Positions 5,775 to 6,423 of a stretch of DNA of 6,423 nucleotides are shown in pieces. The translations under genes and the position numbers were made by a program. How positions within the stretch are numbered: position 1 is the stretch's first letter; every line of letters begins with the position of its first letter. The notes beneath the pieces are model-generated. The model was given only the letters and a program-made list of their open reading frames with translations. It was not told where the DNA came from and did not search any database. The DNA lies in NCBI GenBank assembly GCA_014360745.1, contig JACIWY010000217.1:1-6423 (forward strand), read 5' to 3'. This DNA comes from Chloroflexota bacterium. GTDB lineage: Bacteria > Chloroflexota > Anaerolineae > UBA1429.

Positions 5775-5833
5775 GGCGTGACTCCTACGAAGGTAGCAAG
5801 CTATGAGGTAACGGACACTTCGGAGCTCGTCTG

Positions 5834-5846
5834 CGGGCCGTGCCCG
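5834..5846. repeat. Short GC-rich palindrome in the divergent region
   Basis: CGGGC, three bases, GCCCG form perfect five-base arms roughly in the middle of the divergent region, about 43 bases upstream of the plus-strand -35 box. No T-run follows on either strand, so it is not a terminator. It could be an operator or chance in GC-rich DNA. Confidence 0.3.
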
Positions 5847-5888
5847 TCACCTGGAGCATTTTCTCAATGAATAGCGTCATGAATCGGG

Positions 5889-5916
5889 TTGACAGAATAT
5901 GCTCTTGGTCTATACT
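5889..5916 (+). promoter_or_regulatory. Sigma-70-type promoter of the 5939 gene
   Basis: TTGACA (5889-5894) is the exact -35 consensus and TATACT (5911-5916) matches the -10 at five of six positions, with a 16-base spacer. Transcription would start near 5923, leaving a leader of only about 16 nt that holds GGAGG (5928-5932) six bases before the ATG. No half-site array is present here, unlike the promoter at 4457-4485. Confidence 0.82.
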
Positions 5917-5938
5917 TATTTAATGGTGGAGGTGCAAT

Positions 5939-6400
5939 ATGTCAGCTTATGATCGCCATACCGGAGAGGCGGACGCGCCCAGTGAAATCATGTTGCGCAG
6001 GCCGCTTTTCCCCGGTCTCGTATACAACGAGGCGGGCGAGCGAGCCGAGGTCGCCATGATCGGCGGTGTGGCCCATTATGCCATTCCCGATCAAGGCTTT
6101 ATGCGCCATGTGGAGGCCTATCGCGTCGACCGCGCGGTCATTGCCCGGCTGCAAGAGCAGATAGGCGCCGTTCAAGATGAACTGGTGCGAGGTATGATGC
6201 AGATGTTGGGCAAGAACGACTTGTTCACCAAAGCGGCGCTGGACGCCTCGATCCGTAATCTAGAACAAAGCTTTTACGGAGGCGACCCGGAGCAGTGGGT
6301 GCCCTGGCTTCGCCTGTTTGGCTTTCGTGTCATTGTCGATATACACGGCAACGTGGTAGATGTGCTCTATCCCGAAGCGCCGATCGACGAAGACGAATGA
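5939..6400 (+). CDS. Conserved-looking protein of unknown function
   Basis: I do not recognise this 153-residue protein. It has no signal peptide, membrane segment or cysteine, so it is probably cytoplasmic. An apparently unstructured N-terminus (1-20) leads into LRRPLFPGLVYN and a short beta-like stretch (about 37-50, AEVAMIGGVAHYAI). A helical middle (about 62-112) contains VIARLQEQIGAVQDELVRGM and a Met-rich MMQML. It ends in WVPWLRLFGFRVIVDIHGNV and an acidic tail (IDEDE). The ATG is supported by GGAGG six bases upstream and a near-consensus promoter. It is the only plus-strand gene and is divergent from the methyltransferase. Real gene status is likely from the signals and the codon-like composition; no function is proposed. 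Confidence 0.85.
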   Translation: MSAYDRHTGEADAPSEIMLRRPLFPGLVYNEAGERAEVAMIGGVAHYAIPDQGFMRHVEAYRVDRAVIARLQEQIGAVQDELVRGMMQMLGKNDLFTKAALDASIRNLEQSFYGGDPEQWVPWLRLFGFRVIVDIHGNVVDVLYPEAPIDEDE

Positions 6401-6411
6401 CCCTTCGGGGT
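6400..6411 (+). other. Small UUCG-tetraloop hairpin at the 3' end of the 5939 gene
   Basis: ACCC, TTCG, GGGT can form a four-base-pair stem with a stable UUCG loop, overlapping the last base of the TGA stop. No T-run is visible before the window ends 12 bases later, so it may be part of a terminator or just a 3'-end structure. Confidence 0.3.
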
Positions 6412-6423
6412 GCCCGGCATACC

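Larger units (their letters stand above)
5775..5938. other. Divergent intergenic region
   Basis: This 164-base gap separates the minus-strand methyltransferase gene from the plus-strand gene at 5939. It holds the plus-strand promoter, Shine-Dalgarno sequences on both sides, a small palindrome at 5834-5846, and a single TACGAA (5786-5791) close to the methyltransferase start. I looked for a minus-strand -35/-10 pair and found none that is convincing. No short gene with its own ribosome site was seen. Confidence 0.7.

Noticed and set aside
5786..5791. Single TACGAA near the methyltransferase start as a further operator
   Set aside because: There is no partner at 7 or 24 bases, and the hexamer occurs elsewhere inside coding sequence, so it may be chance.
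5652..5870. 72-codon plus-strand frame crossing into the divergent region
   Set aside because: It overlaps the start of the methyltransferase gene on the other strand, has no ribosome site, and its translation is not protein-like.

Overview
The window is 6.4 kb of moderately GC-rich bacterial DNA. A compact minus-strand gene train runs from about 4427 down past position 1. Upstream of it, also on the minus strand, lies an RsmC-like methyltransferase gene, and one divergent plus-strand gene sits at the right end. No RNA gene, CRISPR array, insertion sequence or clear Rho-independent terminator was seen. The organism cannot be named from the sequence. The mix of orphan receiver proteins, NuoE/NuoF and ACT proteins would suit an anaerobic or facultative Chloroflexota (Anaerolineae-like) genome, but that is only an impression.

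Layout in transcription order of the minus-strand train: (1) a promoter at 4457-4485, embedded in an array of phased TTCGTA/TACGAA half-sites; (2) an Lrp/AsnC regulator fused to a response-regulator receiver domain (3597-4427); (3) a receiver-only protein (3186-3575); (4) a second receiver-only protein (2744-3133); (5) nuoE (2271-2723); (6) nuoF (1009-2268); (7) a third receiver-only protein (611-985, GTG start); (8) a stand-alone tandem-ACT protein resembling the regulatory half of aspartokinase (98-592); (9) the first 24 codons of another gene (start at 74, runs off the window). Gaps of 2 to about 52 nt and a Shine-Dalgarno sequence before each gene indicate one operon.

Upstream, a two-domain RsmC/RlmG-like rRNA guanine-N2 methyltransferase (4482-5774) ends inside the -35 box of the operon promoter. 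After a 164-nt divergent intergenic region, a plus-strand gene of unknown function (5939-6400) has its own near-consensus sigma-70-type promoter.

The operon combines an NADH-oxidising flavin/Fe-S module (NuoEF) with four related receiver domains and two amino-acid-sensor-like folds (the Lrp RAM domain and tandem ACT). All four receivers keep the phosphorylation residues and share the same departures from CheY: one extra residue after the phospho-Asp, no proline there, and a longer beta4-beta5 segment carrying LFPTDE. My inference is a redox- or amino-acid-linked phosphorelay that controls, or works with, an NAD-linked oxidoreductase and autoregulates through the Lrp-receiver fusion. No histidine kinase is seen in the window; the truncated gene at the left edge is a possible place for one.
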